Counted from the stretch's first letter, positions 1 to 10,405 are shown. The stretch: DNA of 64,000 bases from Rhodospirillales bacterium (GCA_020638285.1 JACKIV010000001.1:1-64000); one strand, 5' to 3'. A program made the numbers and translations. The notes: generated by a model not told the origin, from the letters alone.

Positions 1-553
1 CCTCGATCTCCTCCTTGATCTTGTGAATCCCGATGCGCTCGGCCAGCGGTGCAAAAATCTCGATTGTTTCAACGGCGATCCGGCGTCGTTTTTCGGGTTT
101 GGCGATGTGGTGCAGTGTGCGCATATTGTGCAGGCGATCCGCAAGCTTGACCAGAAGCACGCGGATATCCTCGGACATGGCCAGAACGAGCTTGCGGAAA
201 TTCTCGGCCTGTTTGCCCTCGACGGTCTGGCTTTCGATCCGGGTCAGCTTGCTCACGCCATTGACCAGATCGGCCACGTCTTTTCCGAATTCTTTTTTCA
301 GGTCTTCGTATGTGGCTTTGGTGTCCTCAAGCGTGTCATGCAAAATAGCCGTCAGGATTGTTGCCACATCCATATGCATTTCAGCCAGAATGATGGCGAC
401 CTCGACCGGATGCGTATAATAGGGCTCCCCCGAGGCGCGCATCTGGTCCCCGTGCATGCGCCGCGCGAAATCAACGGCCCTCTCGATCGGCGCGGGGTCC
501 AGATCGGGATTGTGGGCGCAGATCTGCGCAACGAGTTCGGAGACTTCTGGCAT
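1..553 (-). CDS. RelA/SpoT-family (p)ppGpp enzyme, N-terminal HD domain (partial)
   Basis: The gene enters from the left edge and reads leftward, so only the first 184 codons are visible. RelA/SpoT homologues make and/or hydrolyse the alarmone (p)ppGpp in the cytoplasm. The visible part is the HD hydrolase domain: His48 in YTHP, the His72-Asp73 pair and Glu76-Asp77 in ILHDTLEDT, and the ADRLHNMRT motif. These metal ligands are intact, so hydrolase activity is expected. The synthetase, TGS and ACT domains would lie outside the window. The start is the ATG whose first base is 553. The 170 bases upstream, to the patatin gene, hold no convincing rpoZ, which often precedes this gene in proteobacteria. 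Whether this is the only RSH enzyme of the cell cannot be seen. Confidence 0.93.
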   Translation of the reverse strand, partial: MPEVSELVAQICAHNPDLDPAPIERAVDFARRMHGDQMRASGEPYYTHPVEVAIILAEMHMDVATILTAILHDTLEDTKATYEDLKKEFGKDVADLVNGVSKLTRIESQTVEGKQAENFRKLVLAMSEDIRVLLVKLADRLHNMRTLHHIAKPEKRRRIAVETIEIFAPLAERIGIHKIKEEIE

Positions 554-722
554 GCCTTGAATTTTTATCCTGTTTTTACTGTCTCTTTGAAGGCCTGGAT
601 TTAAGCCACTCAAACCCGAACGGTACCATAAATCAGGCAAAAAGAGGGAAAAAACAGCCCTCTCCCTCCGCGGCGAAAGCTTATCCTTGATCGGTTAAAA
701 GAGGATGAATGTCTGTTGATCT

Positions 723-1808
723 TTACGCGTTCAGATAATCTTCGTGCAGATTTACGGTCGGGCGGACATTGATGGCAGTGTAATTTTTCCGGACCCATTC
801 TTGCGCCTGTTTGCGTCCAAGGTCCCGCAAGGTGGTTAGAAAATTCCAGCTCGTATCATATTTACTCGCAATCGACAGGTCGTTCATGACGGTATCCGTC
901 CGAATGGCGTGCATCAGGATATCCCGATATTTTTTCTTATGCTCGGGGCGCAGCATATCATCCGTGACCAGTTTCCTGACAAAGGCGATGGCGCGCAGTT
1001 CCTTAAGCAGCGAAGCATTAAATGTAATTTCATTCAGGCGGTTTTGAATCGCATAGCCGCGTCTTGGAATCTCGGGGCGCACGATCGGGTTGATGTGAAC
1101 CAGCAGGATATCCCGGCAGGCTGATTCATAAAACAGAGGCCAGAGCGAAGGATTCCCCACATATCCTCCGTCCCAGTAAGACTCTCCCCCGATCTCCACG
1201 GCCTGAAACATGTTGGGCAGTGCTGCCGAGGCCAGAAGTGTCTCGACCATGATTTCCCCTGTCCGAAAGACTTTCCCTGATCCTGTTCGCACATTGGTTG
1301 CGCTGATAAACAGACAGTGGGTTCTGCACCTGTTTACAGCATCAAAATCGATTGTTTTATTGAGGATATCCCGCAGCGGATTGAGATTCAGCGGATTGGT
1401 TTGATATGGCGAGAACGTCCAGTTCATTGCCTCGCCCATCCCCAGCGCAAAGGAGTCGTTCAGATCGTCAATCTCAAGAAACTTCAGGAACGGCATCCAG
1501 CACTCAAACGCATCCCACGTTGACGGGCGCATGACCCCCCAGACGGCGCCTGCATTTGAAATCTCGCGCCAGAAATTTTCAAGCGCTGCGCGGGCGCCCT
1601 GCACTCCGCCTTTCATAAAGCCGTCGGTCAGAACAACGGCGTTCATAGAACCGGCGGATGTGGCCGTGATTCCCTCAAACGCAAATCGTCCGTCTTCGAG
1701 CAGGGCGTCGACAACCCCCCACGTAAACGCTCCGTGCGCGCCGCCGCCCTGAAGCGCCAGATTGAGCGTTTTCTTTTCTGTCCGTTTCTTTTGAGTCGGT
1801 TTTGGCAT
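723..1808 (-). CDS. patatin-like phospholipase/esterase
   Basis: This is a 361-residue patatin-family serine hydrolase, which acts on acyl esters through a Ser-Asp dyad. The oxyanion-hole motif GGGAHG is at residues 21-26. The nucleophile elbow is ITATSAG with Ser51, and the dyad Asp213 lies in WDGGYVG. The usual GxSxG elbow begins with Gly; here the first position is Ala49 (A-T-S-A-G), a conservative but noticeable change. No signal peptide is seen, so it should be cytoplasmic. I start at the ATG at 1808, because extending upstream only reads into nuoB in another frame. It follows nuoB by 38 bases on the same strand and may be cotranscribed with it. The related alphaproteobacterial patatin group is sometimes linked to lipid or polyhydroxyalkanoate turnover; the substrate here is unknown. 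Confidence 0.85.
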   Translation of the reverse strand: MPKPTQKKRTEKKTLNLALQGGGAHGAFTWGVVDALLEDGRFAFEGITATSAGSMNAVVLTDGFMKGGVQGARAALENFWREISNAGAVWGVMRPSTWDAFECWMPFLKFLEIDDLNDSFALGMGEAMNWTFSPYQTNPLNLNPLRDILNKTIDFDAVNRCRTHCLFISATNVRTGSGKVFRTGEIMVETLLASAALPNMFQAVEIGGESYWDGGYVGNPSLWPLFYESACRDILLVHINPIVRPEIPRRGYAIQNRLNEITFNASLLKELRAIAFVRKLVTDDMLRPEHKKKYRDILMHAIRTDTVMNDLSIASKYDTSWNFLTTLRDLGRKQAQEWVRKNYTAINVRPTVNLHEDYLNA

Positions 1809-1846
1809 GGAGCGTTTCTCGGAAGGCGATGTACAGAAAACGAAGC

Positions 1847-2422
1847 CTAACGCGCAATCCGGGTGTCTTCGCTGCGGATTTTTTTCTGGAGCTGGAGCAG
1901 TCCATAGACGAGCGCTTCTGCCGTCGGCGGGCAGCCCGGCACGTAGATATCCACGGGCACGATCCGGTCGCACCCGCGCACAACAGAATAGGAATAGTGG
2001 TAATATCCTCCGCCATTGGCGCAGCTTCCCATCGAAATCACCCATCGGGGCTCAGGCATCTGGTCGTAAACCTTGCGCAGGGCCGGGGCCATCTTGTTGG
2101 TCAGGGTTCCGGCCACGATCATGACATCAGATTGACGTGGGCTGGGACGCGGAATCATGCCAAACCGATCCAGATCGTACCGACTCATATAGGCATGGAT
2201 CATTTCCACGGCGCAGCAGGCCAGGCCAAATGTCATCGGCCACATGGACCCTGTTCGCGCCCAGTCGAACAGGCGGTCGGCAGAGGTGAGCAGGAACCCT
2301 TTGTCGCTCAGCGTCCGGGAAATGGCCGCCGGGACAACGTCCTGCACTTCTGCGGGCAAGGGGGCAGGGATGGTCTCCAGTGGCGCGGGCGGTGCGACGA
2401 ACAAGTGACGATCATGGGTCAT
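1847..2422 (-). CDS. nuoB: NADH-quinone oxidoreductase subunit B
   Basis: NuoB (191 aa) is the peripheral-arm subunit of respiratory complex I that holds the terminal [4Fe-4S] cluster N2, the electron donor to quinone. The four cluster cysteines are visible: the tandem Cys69-Cys70 in GLACCAVEM, Cys134 in MGSCANGGG and Cys164 in VPGCPPT. An acidic and Pro/Ala-rich N-terminal extension of about 40 residues precedes the conserved core. The start is the ATG at 2422, with a GGAG-type Shine-Dalgarno upstream. The gene lies 15 bases downstream of an ATP-grasp ligase gene, itself just after nuoA. The rest of the nuo operon (nuoC onward) does not follow; a patatin gene does. Confidence 0.96.
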   Translation of the reverse strand: MTHDRHLFVAPPAPLETIPAPLPAEVQDVVPAAISRTLSDKGFLLTSADRLFDWARTGSMWPMTFGLACCAVEMIHAYMSRYDLDRFGMIPRPSPRQSDVMIVAGTLTNKMAPALRKVYDQMPEPRWVISMGSCANGGGYYHYSYSVVRGCDRIVPVDIYVPGCPPTAEALVYGLLQLQKKIRSEDTRIAR

Positions 2423-2437
2423 AACGGGTGTGTCTCC

Positions 2438-3385
2438 TCAGGCGCGGGCGCCGGTCCGGGCGGGAAAAATTTTTTCAACGGAAGACAGGGCAAAATCGGC
2501 AATGAGTTTGTGGACAGGGACGCCGTACCGCTCATCCGTTTGAATTTTCGAGTTGATATGAAAGGCCGAATTGATCTCGCAAATCAAGCTTTGTCCCTGC
2601 GTGCCGAAAAGCACATCCACGCCGACCATGTCCAGACCGGCCACGGCGGCGGCTTTGACGCACAGGGCTGCGATTTCTGGCGGTATGGTTTCAACGAATG
2701 TGGCCGATCCGCCCAGTCCCAGATTGGCGCGAAATTCGCCTTTGTGCGCAGCGGTGCGGATCAGGGCGCGGACGGCCTTGCCGTTGATGACGATAACCCT
2801 CATGTCGCGTCCGGCGCTGGCCCCGATGAATTCCTGAAAGATCAGGCCAGGCGACCCGTCAGACCCGGCGTAATTCATAAAATTTCGGAAATCATCTGGT
2901 GTTGTGAAGAGAAAAACGCCCGCTCCGCCGCTTGATGAGGGACGCTTGACGACGATTGGCATTCCGAGTTGCTCTAAAATGACATCCGGGCGACAGGGCC
3001 GGGCCGGAAGGATGGTTTTGGGGACGGGGATCCCTGCTGCTGCCAGAAGAGCCATGGTCGCGGCTTTGTCGGCGGCGGTTTCGATGGCCTCTGGTTGGTT
3101 GAGGAGAATCACGCCCTGCTGGACAAGGGTTTTGAAAAGCAAAACGGCGCGATGATCGGTCGCGCTGCCGGTACGCGGAATGGCGCAGGCGGGGAGGGCC
3201 AGGGCCTGACCCTTGTGGTAGAAAACAGTTTCCGCCGGAGATACGAGAACATCCAGATCGTCCAGATCAATCAGAACCGGATTTTCTCCCCGCGCGCGCA
3301 ACTCATTCTCAATCAGGGCGACCGACTCGTGAGACGCTTTTGAGGCTGTCTTGAGGTATTCCAGAATCCAGATGTCGGTTTTCAT
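2438..3385 (-). CDS. RimK-like ATP-grasp ligase between nuoA and nuoB
   Basis: This 315-residue protein has the layout of RimK-type ATP-grasp enzymes, which use ATP to form amide bonds between a carboxylate and an amine, often adding glutamates to a protein or small molecule. Visible motifs are the ATP-binding segment VVKRPSSSGGAGVF, the hinge LIFQEFI, RDMRVIVING, and a C-terminal Mg-binding segment EINSAFHINS. No membrane segments are seen. The ATG at 3385 is chosen over an upstream alternative because GGGAG precedes it, within the end of nuoA. It starts 4 bases after the nuoA stop and ends 15 bases before nuoB, so it is almost certainly cotranscribed with both. The substrate is unknown; the position invites a link to complex I, but that is inference. 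Confidence 0.85.
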   Translation of the reverse strand: MKTDIWILEYLKTASKASHESVALIENELRARGENPVLIDLDDLDVLVSPAETVFYHKGQALALPACAIPRTGSATDHRAVLLFKTLVQQGVILLNQPEAIETAADKAATMALLAAAGIPVPKTILPARPCRPDVILEQLGMPIVVKRPSSSGGAGVFLFTTPDDFRNFMNYAGSDGSPGLIFQEFIGASAGRDMRVIVINGKAVRALIRTAAHKGEFRANLGLGGSATFVETIPPEIAALCVKAAAVAGLDMVGVDVLFGTQGQSLICEINSAFHINSKIQTDERYGVPVHKLIADFALSSVEKIFPARTGARA

Positions 3386-3389
3386 CGGT

Positions 3390-3761
3390 CTACTCCCAGT
3401 CCAGCGCGCCTTTTTTCCATTCATAGATGAAGCCGACGCTCAGGACGCCCAGAAAAGCTACCATCGACCAGAAACCGAAGGCACCCAGCGCGCCCAGAGA
3501 AACGGCCCATGGAAACAGAAACGCAACCTCGAGATCAAAGATAATAAACAGGATTGCTACCAGATAAAACCGCACGTCGAACTTGCTGCGTGCATCGGCG
3601 AAGGGAGGGAATCCGCACTCATAGGCCGAAAGCTTTTCCGAATCAGGGCGACTCTTCCCGACCAGCATTGATGCCCCGATCATCAAAGCGGACATTACCC
3701 CGGCGATTCCGAGAAACAGGACAATCGGCAGATAATCGGCAAGAAAAGCGTCGGGGGCCAT
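3390..3761 (-). CDS. nuoA: NADH-quinone oxidoreductase subunit A
   Basis: NuoA (123 aa) is a small membrane-arm subunit of complex I (ND3 equivalent). Three hydrophobic helices are visible, and the loop between the first two carries the hallmark SAYECGFPP with the conserved cysteine, followed by the conserved acidic DLEVAFLFPW segment of helix 2. Its length is normal for the family. The ATG at 3761 follows GGGAG at good spacing. It is the first gene of a minus-strand run continuing into the ATP-grasp ligase and nuoB. The other membrane subunits must be encoded elsewhere. Confidence 0.95.
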   Translation of the reverse strand: MAPDAFLADYLPIVLFLGIAGVMSALMIGASMLVGKSRPDSEKLSAYECGFPPFADARSKFDVRFYLVAILFIIFDLEVAFLFPWAVSLGALGAFGFWSMVAFLGVLSVGFIYEWKKGALDWE

Positions 3762-3826
3762 GCGGTTTTACTCCCTGGTTGCTCCCTTTTTAGCACTCTC
3801 GCGCCGGGAAACAAAGGAGAAAAACA

Positions 3827-5569
3827 TCAGGAAACCGAGCGTATCGGTTCTGCCGCCCGGTCCATCCGGCCCGTATCGCCCAGAAACCCGCCCGATTGCA
3901 TCGCCCACAGTCGCGCATACAGCCCGCCGCGTGCGAGAAGCTCGCTGTGTGTTCCATCTTCGATAATGCGCCCGTCTTCCATGACCAGAAGTCGGTCCAG
4001 ATGCGCGATGGTGGACAGGCGGTGCGCGATGGCGATGACGGTGCGTCCTTCCATAAGGGGTTTGAGCGCTTTTTGAATGGCGGCTTCCGATTCGCTGTCC
4101 AGAGAAGACGTTGCCTCGTCCAGAACCAGAATGCGGGCGTCTTTCAATATGGCGCGGGCCACGCCGATTCTCTGGCGCTGGCCGCCCGAAAGCTTGACGC
4201 CCCGTTCGCCCACATGGGCGTCATAGCCTTTTCGTCCGCGCGAGTCCTCAAGACCCAGAATAAACTCATGCGCGTTGGCTTTTTTCGCGGCGTCGATGAT
4301 TTCATCCTCGCTGGCATCCAGCCGTCCATAGGCGATATTGTCCCGGATAGAGCGGTGCAGCAAATCGGCGCTTTGCGGGATAACGGCGATCTGGGCGCGC
4401 AGGGAGTCTTGAGCCCCGGCGGCGATATCCTGTCCGTCGATCAGGATTTTCCCTCTCTGAATATCGTACAGACGCAGCAACAGATTCACAAAGGTGCTTT
4501 TGCCCGCGCCGCTGGGGCCCACCAGCCCGACTTTCTGGCCCGGAGCAATCGTGATGTCCAGATCGGAAAACACCGCGCCGCGCCCATAGGCGAAGCAGAC
4601 ATGGTCATAGGAAATCCCGCCGCGCTCTATACGAAGCGGCGGCGCATCCGTTCGGTCCGTGACTTGATGGACCTTGGTGATGGTCTCCATGCCTTCGGAG
4701 ACCTGCCCCAGCCGTTCATAAAATCCGGCGCAGGTTTCCGAAATCCACCAGGACATCTGGGACAGGCGCATGGCCATGGGTATGACCATGGCCACGTCTC
4801 CGACGGAAATCATGCCATGCGACCACAGGGTGATGGCCGCGACAAAGCTGGCCGCAATGATCCAGATCACGCCGATCTCAAGGCGGATGAACTTGGCGTT
4901 GACGGTATGCATCAGGCGCTGTCCGGCGCGAGCCATGGCGTTCAGGGAGTCCAGAAGATACAGGTCTTCGTGGTTCCGGCGGGCGAACAGCTTGACCGAG
5001 AGGACGTTGGACAGCGAGTCCACGAATCGTCCCCGGATAATGCTGGCCCGGTCCGAGGCCTCTTTCGAGGCATCGTGAATGCGCGGGATATAGGCGCGCA
5101 GCAAAACATAATACCCACCCAGCCAGATCAGGGCGATGGCTCCGAAAACCCAGTGGACGGACAGAAACAAAACCACGGAAACGCAAAAAGTTGTTAAAGC
5201 AAGCAGAAAAGGGCCAATCAGGGTGTTGATGGTATCCCGGACTGCGGAAGGGGTCTCGACGACCTTGCTGGACAGGCGCCCTGCGAAATCCGACTGGAAG
5301 TATTCGTAACTGTGCCCGTGCATATACAGGGCCAGTTGACGCCGGATCATGTTCGTAAATCCGGGATTGGTCTGTGCCAGAAGCGCTTGCGCCGATCGCC
5401 CCAGAGCCGGACTGACGATCAGATACAAAAATCCGATCAAGGCCGCTGTGCCGCCGATTCTGGGGCCAGATGGTGGACGGATCTCCCCGGGAAATATCGT
5501 CGATGATTTTGCCGACGAACCACGGCACCGGGGCGTCAATGGTTCCGGCAAGACCATTGAGCAGGACAT
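3827..5569 (-). CDS. ABC exporter, fused permease-ATPase (5' end apparently frameshifted)
   Basis: The body is a type-I ABC exporter of the MsbA/ATM1-like class, with a six-helix transmembrane domain followed by an ATPase. In the 580-residue open frame, Walker A GPSGAGKST is at 351-359, the signature LSGGQRQR near 460-467 and Walker B ILVLDEATSS near 480-489. The export substrate cannot be told. The first 35-40 residues of this frame are Pro/Ser-rich and unlike an exporter. The missing N-terminus, including the first helix, is readable just upstream in other frames (5443-5691). The gene as sequenced is therefore either a pseudogene, carries sequence errors, or is expressed from an unusual internal start. 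It lies between holC and nuoA on the same strand. Confidence 0.75.
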   Translation of the reverse strand: MSCSMVLPEPLTPRCRGSSAKSSTIFPGEIRPPSGPRIGGTAALIGFLYLIVSPALGRSAQALLAQTNPGFTNMIRRQLALYMHGHSYEYFQSDFAGRLSSKVVETPSAVRDTINTLIGPFLLALTTFCVSVVLFLSVHWVFGAIALIWLGGYYVLLRAYIPRIHDASKEASDRASIIRGRFVDSLSNVLSVKLFARRNHEDLYLLDSLNAMARAGQRLMHTVNAKFIRLEIGVIWIIAASFVAAITLWSHGMISVGDVAMVIPMAMRLSQMSWWISETCAGFYERLGQVSEGMETITKVHQVTDRTDAPPLRIERGGISYDHVCFAYGRGAVFSDLDITIAPGQKVGLVGPSGAGKSTFVNLLLRLYDIQRGKILIDGQDIAAGAQDSLRAQIAVIPQSADLLHRSIRDNIAYGRLDASEDEIIDAAKKANAHEFILGLEDSRGRKGYDAHVGERGVKLSGGQRQRIGVARAILKDARILVLDEATSSLDSESEAAIQKALKPLMEGRTVIAIAHRLSTIAHLDRLLVMEDGRIIEDGTHSELLARGGLYARLWAMQSGGFLGDTGRMDRAAEPIRSVS

Positions 5570-5691
5570 AGCGGAAAAATGCGCCCTTGGCTTGTTTCAG
5601 GAAAAACCAGATGAACGGCCACAGGCGATTGGGAAGCTGATCGATCCCCGCCCGGCGGCAGAAGGTTGGATTTGGGCAGGCGCAGGAACAT
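5443..5691 (-). pseudogene. out-of-frame 5' end of the ABC exporter
   Basis: Reading leftward from an ATG at 5691 gives MFLRLPKSNLLPPGG. After a doubled GATC (5639-5646) the coherent exporter reading moves to the next frame, with DQLPNRLWPFIWFFLK and VPWFVGKIIDD, both typical of the start and first helix of an ABC exporter. At a run of four G on the plus strand (5462-5465) it moves again, into the frame of the main gene (RIGGTAALIGFLYL). Removing four bases at the first site and one at the second would restore one continuous frame from 5691 to 3827. Two indels so close together, both in short repeats, fit either real decay or sequencing error. Confidence 0.6.
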
Positions 5692-5809
5692 CAAACTCAG
5701 GCTTTCACAGTGGTGATCTAGAAGGCGGAAATTATCGCAATTCCCGGTTTTTGTCTGGACAGAGAAATTTGCCGTAATGCGTCTGTTTTGTCAAGGAGTA
5801 TTCGGCATT

Positions 5810-6286
5810 TCAGGCTTTCTTTTCCCATTCGCCCGTCGGGGCCTGTTGCCAGTATGTCAGGGTTGGCGCGCCGGGGGCGTCCGGGGCTTCGCTCTGGTTT
5901 CGGCAGGCTTTCCATCGTGCGCGCGCGGCGCTCAGGTCGGCGTCGTCCCGTCCATCGAACAGGGCGCAGATCAAGGCAAATGCGTCCGGGCTTTCGGAAA
6001 ACTCCGCGCCCTGCATGGCAATCAGGACATCCGCGCCGTTCGGGTTTTCATCCCGGTGCGTGATCCAGACGGGCTGGCGGTCGGCCTCGCCATCGGCGGC
6101 GTTTCCATGGGGCAGGAAGCTGTCTGCCGAAAAGTTCCACAGGGATTGGGTGATCTTTTCGGCGGCGGCTTCGTCCGGCAGGCGGATCACCACGCGCCGC
6201 CCCTGTGACAGGGCTTTGCCGCACAGGCGCGCCAACGCCTCGACGATATTTCCTGCGCTGAGATGGTAAAACCGGGTTTCACCCAT
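5810..6286 (-). CDS. holC: DNA polymerase III subunit chi
   Basis: HolC (158 aa) is the chi subunit of the replicative clamp-loader complex and links the polymerase to single-strand-binding protein. The sequence begins MGETRFYHLS and continues through CGKALSQGRRVVIRLPDE, LWNFSADSFLPHG, PVWITHRDENPNGADVL and an FDGRDDADLSAARARW segment, which is the whole chi fold in the expected order. Length is normal for alphaproteobacteria. In many relatives it follows the leucyl aminopeptidase gene; here the upstream neighbour is divergent aacS. The ATG at 6286 is the only reasonable start. Confidence 0.92.
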   Translation of the reverse strand: MGETRFYHLSAGNIVEALARLCGKALSQGRRVVIRLPDEAAAEKITQSLWNFSADSFLPHGNAADGEADRQPVWITHRDENPNGADVLIAMQGAEFSESPDAFALICALFDGRDDADLSAARARWKACRNQSEAPDAPGAPTLTYWQQAPTGEWEKKA

Positions 6287-6402
6287 GAAATCGGCCTTTT
6301 GACAGGGTGTACGTCTCTGCTGTACGTCTTTCGGCGTCGGCGCGGACGGGATGATAAAAAGGGCATTCTAGACGATCGGCTCCGGTGTGCAAGGCAAAGA
6401 TT

Positions 6403-6431
6403 CGAAAACGCCTTTCTTCGAGGCGTTTTCG
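6403..6431. repeat. perfect 10-bp inverted repeat in the aacS leader
   Basis: CGAAAACGCC (6403-6412) and GGCGTTTTCG (6422-6431) form a perfect ten-base stem around a nine-base loop. It lies 54 bases before the aacS start, between divergent aacS and holC. No U-run follows on either strand, so it is not a standard intrinsic terminator. It could be an operator or a leader hairpin. Confidence 0.6.
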
Positions 6432-6485
6432 GGTTTAGACTGAGGGGCTGTTTTTCTCAAGGCAAGGGTCGAGGAGCCGTTTCCC

Positions 6486-8432
<1,947 letters not shown>

Positions 8433-8443
8433 CGGGCGTCTTT

Positions 8444-8839
8444 TTATTTGGAAACAAGAGAATCAAGGTCGATCAGGGCTTCATTCGTCTCGTTCACCCG
8501 GTCGAGCAGCATATCCAGAATTGCGCGGACCAGCGGCGGGGTCTGGCGGATCTGTTCGGCCAGAAGGGCCGCCGGGATGACGTACAGCTCGGCCTGTGTC
8601 TCCGCACGTACGGACAGGGTGTGGCAGTCATACCGCAGGAGCGCCATTTCTCCGAAGACGCTTCCGGGGCCGAGGCGGGCCAGAACGCAGTCCTTTCCAT
8701 CCATTTCCCGGAAGACGGTGACGAAGCCGTCTTTTACCATATAAGCGGCTTGTGCCTGTACGCCCTCGGTGATGATGGAGGCGCCGGGTGGGAATGAGCG
8801 GGTTTCGGCCCGGTCCGCGAGGAAAGACTCAAGACTCAT
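8444..8839 (-). CDS. cyclic nucleotide-binding domain protein
   Basis: This 131-residue protein is essentially a single cNMP-binding domain of the CAP/FNR type, with no DNA-binding helix-turn-helix or catalytic domain. Visible features are the beta-roll glycine motifs (FPPGASIITEG and GSVFGEMALL) and the phosphate-binding-cassette-like GEMALLRYDCHTLSVRA segment. The usual Arg-Ala/Thr-Ala pattern for cAMP is altered here, so ligand binding is uncertain. It is likely a cytosolic regulator acting through protein contacts. It ends 12 bases from the convergent aacS stop. Confidence 0.8.
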   Translation of the reverse strand: MSLESFLADRAETRSFPPGASIITEGVQAQAAYMVKDGFVTVFREMDGKDCVLARLGPGSVFGEMALLRYDCHTLSVRAETQAELYVIPAALLAEQIRQTPPLVRAILDMLLDRVNETNEALIDLDSLVSK

Positions 8840-8902
8840 AAGCCCAGACTAATGGAAATCGGGAAAAGAAGAAAGGGCCAGATCAGATGATCTTTATTCT
8901 AA

Positions 8903-8978
<76 letters not shown>

Positions 8979-9055
8979 GGACGGGCAAAATTCCGCCGCG
9001 AGGCCTCTTCTATAGGAAACCGGCCCCGGAAAGTCAAGTCCTTACGCCTGGACAC

Positions 9056-10405
9056 TTATCCCTTGATATGCAGGTTGCTCAGCTCACGCCCGATCGTCTC
9101 GAACGTGTTCAAAAGGTCCGACTGCGACGGCGCATAGAAATATTTGGTGTCGTCGGTGGCGCACTCCCGGAACAGGTCCTTGGTGGATTGGCTGATTCCG
9201 CTTGTAAAGACGATGGTATAGACGATGACGTCTTTTTCTTTAAGCGTTTCGCATACTTCGGCAAAACGGTTGTTCAGGTCGGTTGTGGTCAGGCTTGAAC
9301 TGAGCCCGTACCCCGAATAAGTGGTGTTGATTGTATTCGCCCCGTCCGTCATGACGATGATGGCCTTGCGCCAGAACTCGCTGTCCCACGCCGCGCCTTC
9401 GGTAAAGGGATATTCCGGCGAGATCAATCGGTATCCCCAGACCATTCCGGTATTGCCCTGCGTGTTTCCGTTGGCCTGAAGCCCCGAGATCGCAGTCAGG
9501 AGCTTGTCCTGATCGTTGGTCATGGGCACAACGGGGCTGGAGGGGCAGATATTGTTCGGGTTGGATCTGGGGCGACCACGACTGTCCAGAGAACATCCGT
9601 TCCCGCTTGCCCCGGCATCCGTGTTCACATAGCGGCAATAGCGATACATCTCCCATGGTCCTTCGTGGTCTTCCACATCGCTTGGGTAAGCGCCTTCCAG
9701 AATGCATCCACGCCACTGGGTAGAACTGCTGGAGGTTGTATAGCTCAAGCCGTGGCGGTTGTTCACGAAGGACGACCCATCGCCATAGGTTGATCCATCG
9801 GGGTTTTCTCCGAGGCCATAGGGGCCCACATTGACCGAGGTCGCAAAGGGGACAAGTCCGATTTTTACAAACCTGTCATCTGCGCGCTCAAACATGATAT
9901 TCACGAAATTCGTGGCCGCCGTGCGCAGCGTTGCGATATTGTTGTTGCTGGACATGGATCCGGTGACATCCAGAACCATGGCGACCTCAACGCCCTTGAC
10001 TTCGCGTTGAACGATGGTTTCTGCGGACACGCCGATATCGTCGACGCCCAGGACTTTCAGGAAGGTTGTGTAATAAGACGCATGCGCCGTGACAGTGACT
10101 TCGTCGCCGACCATGTGTGCTTCGATATCATAGGTCACGCCGATTTTCTCGGGAGGATAGTTGATTTGAAAAAACTGCTGGAGCTTTGCGTTGATGTCGG
10201 CTTCAGTGCTCTGAGAGGCAACAGAGGCCAGAGCGGCGGCGTCAAGCGCATGGCTCAGACGGGTTTTGACCAGATAGGCGCGAGAGATATCCACGGCCAT
10301 GCCGACCGATCCCACGATGACGGGAATGGCCACGGCAAATAAAATGGCCGTTGCGCCCCGACGATCTTTCAGATAGCCCCCGAACATATCTTTCATTCCG
10401 ATCAT
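9056..10405 (-). CDS. TadG-like pilus assembly protein with vWA domain
   Basis: This 449-residue protein has the TadG layout. An N-terminal TadE-like helix (GATAILFAVAIPVIVG) anchors it in the membrane. A long exported region then contains a von Willebrand factor A domain with an intact MIDAS motif DVTGSMS near residue 146 and later IIVMTDGANTINTT. TadG proteins belong to the Flp/Tad type IV pilus system and are thought to act at the cell envelope. The upstream GTG of the open frame is less likely than the ATG at 10405, which follows AGGTGG. Several Cys pairs in the vWA insert suggest oxidised disulphides outside the cytoplasm. It is the last of three clustered tad-type genes; the pilin and secretion ATPase genes are not in the window. 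Confidence 0.85.
   Translation of the reverse strand: MIGMKDMFGGYLKDRRGATAILFAVAIPVIVGSVGMAVDISRAYLVKTRLSHALDAAALASVASQSTEADINAKLQQFFQINYPPEKIGVTYDIEAHMVGDEVTVTAHASYYTTFLKVLGVDDIGVSAETIVQREVKGVEVAMVLDVTGSMSSNNNIATLRTAATNFVNIMFERADDRFVKIGLVPFATSVNVGPYGLGENPDGSTYGDGSSFVNNRHGLSYTTSSSSTQWRGCILEGAYPSDVEDHEGPWEMYRYCRYVNTDAGASGNGCSLDSRGRPRSNPNNICPSSPVVPMTNDQDKLLTAISGLQANGNTQGNTGMVWGYRLISPEYPFTEGAAWDSEFWRKAIIVMTDGANTINTTYSGYGLSSSLTTTDLNNRFAEVCETLKEKDVIVYTIVFTSGISQSTKDLFRECATDDTKYFYAPSQSDLLNTFETIGRELSNLHIKG

Noticed and set aside
1809..2045. 79-residue N-terminal extension of the patatin gene
   Set aside because: It reads through nuoB in another frame; the ATG at 1808 begins the family-like sequence.
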